A stretch of DNA of 64,000 nucleotides from Bacteroidales bacterium UBA2287 (lineage in GTDB: Bacteria > Bacteroidota > Bacteroidia > Bacteroidales > Tenuifilaceae): positions 87,692 to 151,691 of the forward strand of contig DDWL01000021.1 of NCBI GenBank assembly GCA_002345675.1, read 5' to 3'. Every line of letters begins with the position of its first letter. Position 1 is the stretch's first letter. Below the pieces are notes generated by a model. It ran no database searches. It saw only the letters and a list, made by a program, of their open reading frames with translations, and was not told the origin of the DNA. The translations under genes were made by a program, and so were the position numbers. Positions 61,400 through 64,000 of the stretch are shown piece by piece.

Positions 61400-61438
61400 T
61401 TAACATTCCCTTAACATTGAATTAAGTAAAACTTAACC
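61400..61438 (+). promoter_or_regulatory. Pho-box-like array, four TTAACA-type repeats at 11-bp spacing
   Basis: TTAACA (61400-61405), TTAACA (61411-61416), TTAAGT (61422-61427) and TTAACC (61433-61438), each separated by exactly 5 bp. Direct 6-bp repeats every 11 bp are the signature of PhoB/PhoP sites (the Bacillus PhoP repeat is TTAACA-like). Downstream, TTTG at 61460-61463 and CGAATTTG at 61482-61489 form a promoter with a weak -7, as expected for an activated promoter. The transporter ATG is at 61579. The rest of the 300-bp gap 61278-61578 shows nothing else. Confidence 0.6.
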
Positions 61439-61578
61439 TACCATAATGCAAATTATTGATTTGGGTACTCTACTTTAGTATCGAATTTGGGTTAAAATCA
61501 TCTTGCTCATATTCAATATCATACAAAGTTCGAATTGTATAAAAACTAAATATTGCATTTGAAATAAAATAACATTCT

Positions 61579-63825
61579 ATGGATAATATTTACTTAATAA
61601 TTGTTCTGGTTCTTTTGGCTTTGGCCGTTGTAGACTTAGTGGTTGGCGTTAGCAACGACGCCGTTAACTTTCTTAACTCAGCAATTGGCTCTAAAGCAGC
61701 ACCACGTTACGTAATAATGATTATAGCATCGGTAGGTATTTTGGTGGGTGCTACCTTTTCGAGCGGAATGATGGAAGTTGCCCGAAAGAGCATTTTTCAC
61801 CCCGAAATGTTCTACCTGCCCGAAATTATGGCTATTTTCTTGGCAGTAATGATAACCGACATTCTGCTGCTCGACCTTTTTAACACTTTCGGGCTTCCAA
61901 CATCAACCACAGTATCGTTAGTTTTCGAACTACTTGGGGCTGCAGTTGCAGTTTCGCTGGTAAAAATTATGGCAAACGACGAATCGTTTGCAAACCTTGC
62001 AAACTATATAAATAGCGCAAAGGCATTGGCAATAATTTCGGGAATACTAATCTCAGTAGTTGTTGCTTTTATTGTTGGTATTGTTGTTCAGTATATTGCT
62101 CGCTTAATATACTCCTTTAACTACATTAAGAGCAACCAATACGTTGGGGGTATTTGGGGTGGTATTGCCTTAACGGCCATTACATACTTTATAATAATGA
62201 AAGGCATTGAAGGATCCTCGTTAATTAGCGAGAGCACAATGCTTTACATAAAATCGAACACTTTTAGCATTTTGCTATATGGTTTTATTTTCTGGGTTTT
62301 AGTTTTTCAGCTCTTTATAAGCGTATTTAAGTTTAACACCCTTAAGTTTATTGTACTTGTAGGCACATTTGCCCTTGCGCTTTCGTTTGCTGGTAACGAC
62401 TTGGTTAACTTTATTGGTGTTTTTATGGCAGGCTTTAAGTCGTACCAAATACACCTTGCAAATCCAGGCATTAGTGCCGACCAGTTGCTTATGAGCGACT
62501 TAACCAAACCTGTTTCGGCAAACTTTTACTACCTGCTAATTGCAGGTTTAATAATGGTAATAACCCTTTGGCTCTCGAAAAAAGCTAGAACTGTTACCGA
62601 AACTGAAGTTAACCTTTCGCGCCAAGACTCAGGCTCCGAACGATTTGGCAGCAGTCAACTAGCACGCACGTTAGTTCGTTCGGCACGTTCGATGGGCGGA
62701 AATGGAAGCAAATTTATTCCTATGCGAATAAAACGATATGTCGAGAAGCGCTTCGACACGAAGAAAGCTCCCAAATATAAGGGGAACCCTGCCGATGCGC
62801 CATCGTTCGACTTACTTCGTGCGTCGGTAAACCTAACCGTTGCAAGTATTTTAATTAGCTCGGCAACTTCGTTAAAACTACCACTATCGACAACCTACGT
62901 TACCTTTATGGTTGCAATGGGAAGTTCACTTTCCGATAGAGCTTGGGGTCGCGATAGCGCAGTTTACCGAATAACAGGCGTAATGACGGTTATTGCTGGC
63001 TGGTTTTTTACAGCAATTGTAGCATTTACAGTTGCTTTCCTAATTGCATTGGCGCTTCGTTATGGAGGAACTTTTGCAATGTTTGGGCTGCTTGCTGTGA
63101 CTGCATTTATAATTTTTAAATCGTTTATGTACCATAAGAAAAAAACAAAGGAACTTGAAGCCCAACTACTAGCTGACGAATTAGTAAAGGATGAAAACAT
63201 AATTAAGCAGTGCGTTAAAGAGGTAAACAAATCGTTGTTCGATGTACTTACTACATTTAACAAAACCCTTACTGGCCTTGCCATGGAGGACCGAAAAATG
63301 CTTAAACAGGTTGACAAAGATGTTGAGAAACTAAATGTAGATGCGAAAAAACTAAAGTATAATGTTTACAATGTTTTAAAGAAACTTCAAGAAGACTCCA
63401 TTGAAACTGGGCACTACTACGTTCAGGTAATCGACTACTTACGCGAAATTGCGCATAGCCTTACATTTGTTACGGGGCCAAGTTTTCAGCATATCGATAA
63501 TAATCATAAGGGTTTCCTAAAGGTTCAAAACCAAGAGTTACTTGAAATAAACGATAAGATTTCGGAATTCTTTAATGTAATTATTGGCATAATTCGCGAT
63601 AACGATTACACCGATGTTTCGGAGGCAATAAAACTTCAGCACCTAATTCTCGACATGCTTAACGAGGCGCGTAAAAAGCAAATTCGCCGTATAAAGGCAA
63701 ACGAAGTAGGAACGCGAAACAGCGTGCTTTACCTTGCCATTATTAACGAAGCAAAGAATATTATGCTTCAAACAATTAACTTGCTTAAATCGCAACGAGA
63801 TTTTATTCTTAATAATAAAGATTAA
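61579..63825 (+). CDS. PiT-family inorganic phosphate transporter with PhoU-like tail
   Basis: 748 residues. Two inverted PiT modules: the first with GVSNDAVNFLNSAIGSKAA (~24-42) and GLPTSTTVSLVFELLGAAVA, the second with FAGNDLVNFIGVFMAG (~271-286) and LKLPLSTTYVTFMVAMGSSL (~433-452). About ten to twelve membrane helices in all, with a basic cytosolic loop ~345-410. The last ~230 residues (520-748) are a soluble helical domain (DRKMLKQVDKDVEKLNVDAKKL, VQVIDYLREIAHSLTFV) like PhoU/DUF47, a regulator usually encoded separately. H+ or Na+ coupled phosphate uptake. Probably under the Pho-box-like array upstream. Confidence 0.92.
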   Translation: MDNIYLIIVLVLLALAVVDLVVGVSNDAVNFLNSAIGSKAAPRYVIMIIASVGILVGATFSSGMMEVARKSIFHPEMFYLPEIMAIFLAVMITDILLLDLFNTFGLPTSTTVSLVFELLGAAVAVSLVKIMANDESFANLANYINSAKALAIISGILISVVVAFIVGIVVQYIARLIYSFNYIKSNQYVGGIWGGIALTAITYFIIMKGIEGSSLISESTMLYIKSNTFSILLYGFIFWVLVFQLFISVFKFNTLKFIVLVGTFALALSFAGNDLVNFIGVFMAGFKSYQIHLANPGISADQLLMSDLTKPVSANFYYLLIAGLIMVITLWLSKKARTVTETEVNLSRQDSGSERFGSSQLARTLVRSARSMGGNGSKFIPMRIKRYVEKRFDTKKAPKYKGNPADAPSFDLLRASVNLTVASILISSATSLKLPLSTTYVTFMVAMGSSLSDRAWGRDSAVYRITGVMTVIAGWFFTAIVAFTVAFLIALALRYGGTFAMFGLLAVTAFIIFKSFMYHKKKTKELEAQLLADELVKDENIIKQCVKEVNKSLFDVLTTFNKTLTGLAMEDRKMLKQVDKDVEKLNVDAKKLKYNVYNVLKKLQEDSIETGHYYVQVIDYLREIAHSLTFVTGPSFQHIDNNHKGFLKVQNQELLEINDKISEFFNVIIGIIRDNDYTDVSEAIKLQHLILDMLNEARKKQIRRIKANEVGTRNSVLYLAIINEAKNIMLQTINLLKSQRDFILNNKD

Positions 63826-63840
63826 GGGAGTTAAGTAATA

Positions 63841-63880
63841 AAAAAGGGGCTGTTTCGATATTTGAAACAGCCCCTTTTTT
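63841..63880 (+). terminator. Terminator of the phosphate transporter gene
   Basis: A 16-bp stem AAAAAGGGGCTGTTTC / GAAACAGCCCCTTTTT with a 7-nt loop, 15 bp after the stop. Confidence 0.88.
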
Positions 63881-63897
63881 GTTTAATAAACTCAATT

Positions 63898-63941
63898 AGG
63901 CTGAGGCTGCAAGTCGAAAATGTCCTTGAAGGCTTCAGCCT
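63898..63941. repeat. Imperfect inverted repeat near the right edge
   Basis: AGGCTGAGGCTGCAAG (63898-63913) faces CTTGAAGGCTTCAGCCT (63925-63941). No gene is visible from here to 64000. Confidence 0.35.
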
Positions 63942-64000
63942 GAAAGTTGAAAATATTTCTTTTGTCTGAACATTCGGTAGTGTCCTAACAAGTGTGTAAG

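Overview
The window is AT-rich chromosomal DNA from a member of the Bacteroidota, most likely Bacteroidales/Marinilabiliales-like. The evidence is TonB-dependent receptors with a carboxypeptidase-D-like N-terminus, a type IX secretion C-terminal sorting domain, Y_Y_Y/two-component propeller sensors, LytTR regulators, DUF1573 and TM2 proteins, several TTTG-N19-TAnnTTTG promoters, and a lack of clear Shine-Dalgarno sequences. An NAD(P)H/ferredoxin-type flavin Fe-S complex, glutamate dehydrogenase and a rubrerythrin-like ferritin suggest an anaerobic or microaerobic life style (inference). No phage, complete insertion sequence or CRISPR array is visible; most of the window looks like core genome with a few accessory islets.

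Layout. 0-7.6 kb: partial DUF349 protein, Hsp20, a TonB-dependent receptor, an intergenic cluster of small mobile-type repeats (a MITE-like element and a four-hairpin REP cluster), a LytS/LytTR two-component pair and a DUF1573 protein. 7.6-13.6 kb: acyl-CoA synthetase, ChaN-like protein, and a glycosyltransferase/lipid acyltransferase/inositol-phosphatase-like operon. 13.7-15.5 kb: accessory islet with a HigBA toxin-antitoxin module and its operator, then a second two-gene unit that may be an undescribed toxin-antitoxin pair. 15.5-21.8 kb: MtaB tRNA methylthiotransferase, a ppk-ppx polyphosphate operon with a coupled TTG start, SixA-like phosphatase and PhoH. 22-26 kb: LytTR regulator plus propeller histidine kinase. 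26-32.4 kb: secreted C1A protease with T9SS tail, then an overlapping operon LolA-like / secreted YidD / two paralogous TPR-membrane proteins. 32.4-35.9 kb: TM2 protein, BtuB-like receptor, Cys/His-rich lipoprotein, tRNA-Pro and tRNA-Ser plus a broken tRNA duplicate. 36-45 kb: floA-nfeD, clpS, a TPR/PD40/SPOR envelope protein, a propeller-PAS-SpoIIE sensor phosphatase, and a ferritin-like protein. 45.2-52.8 kb: a three-gene NuoE/NuoF/(GltD+NuoG)-like complex resembling electron-bifurcating transhydrogenases, and gdhA. 53-59.6 kb: two giant tandem paralogues combining receiver domains with the ATP-binding domain of PEP synthase but without the rest of that enzyme. 59.7-64 kb: a Fic protein with a Bro-N-like N-terminus, a HEAT-like protein, and a PiT phosphate transporter preceded by a four-repeat Pho-box-like array.

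The most interesting items are the tandem receiver/PPDK_N proteins (53.1-59.6 kb), the bifurcating-type complex (45.2-51.3 kb), the Pho-box-like array at 61.4 kb and the candidate toxin-antitoxin pair at 14.6-15.5 kb. All functional statements rest on reading motifs by eye; no database search was run.
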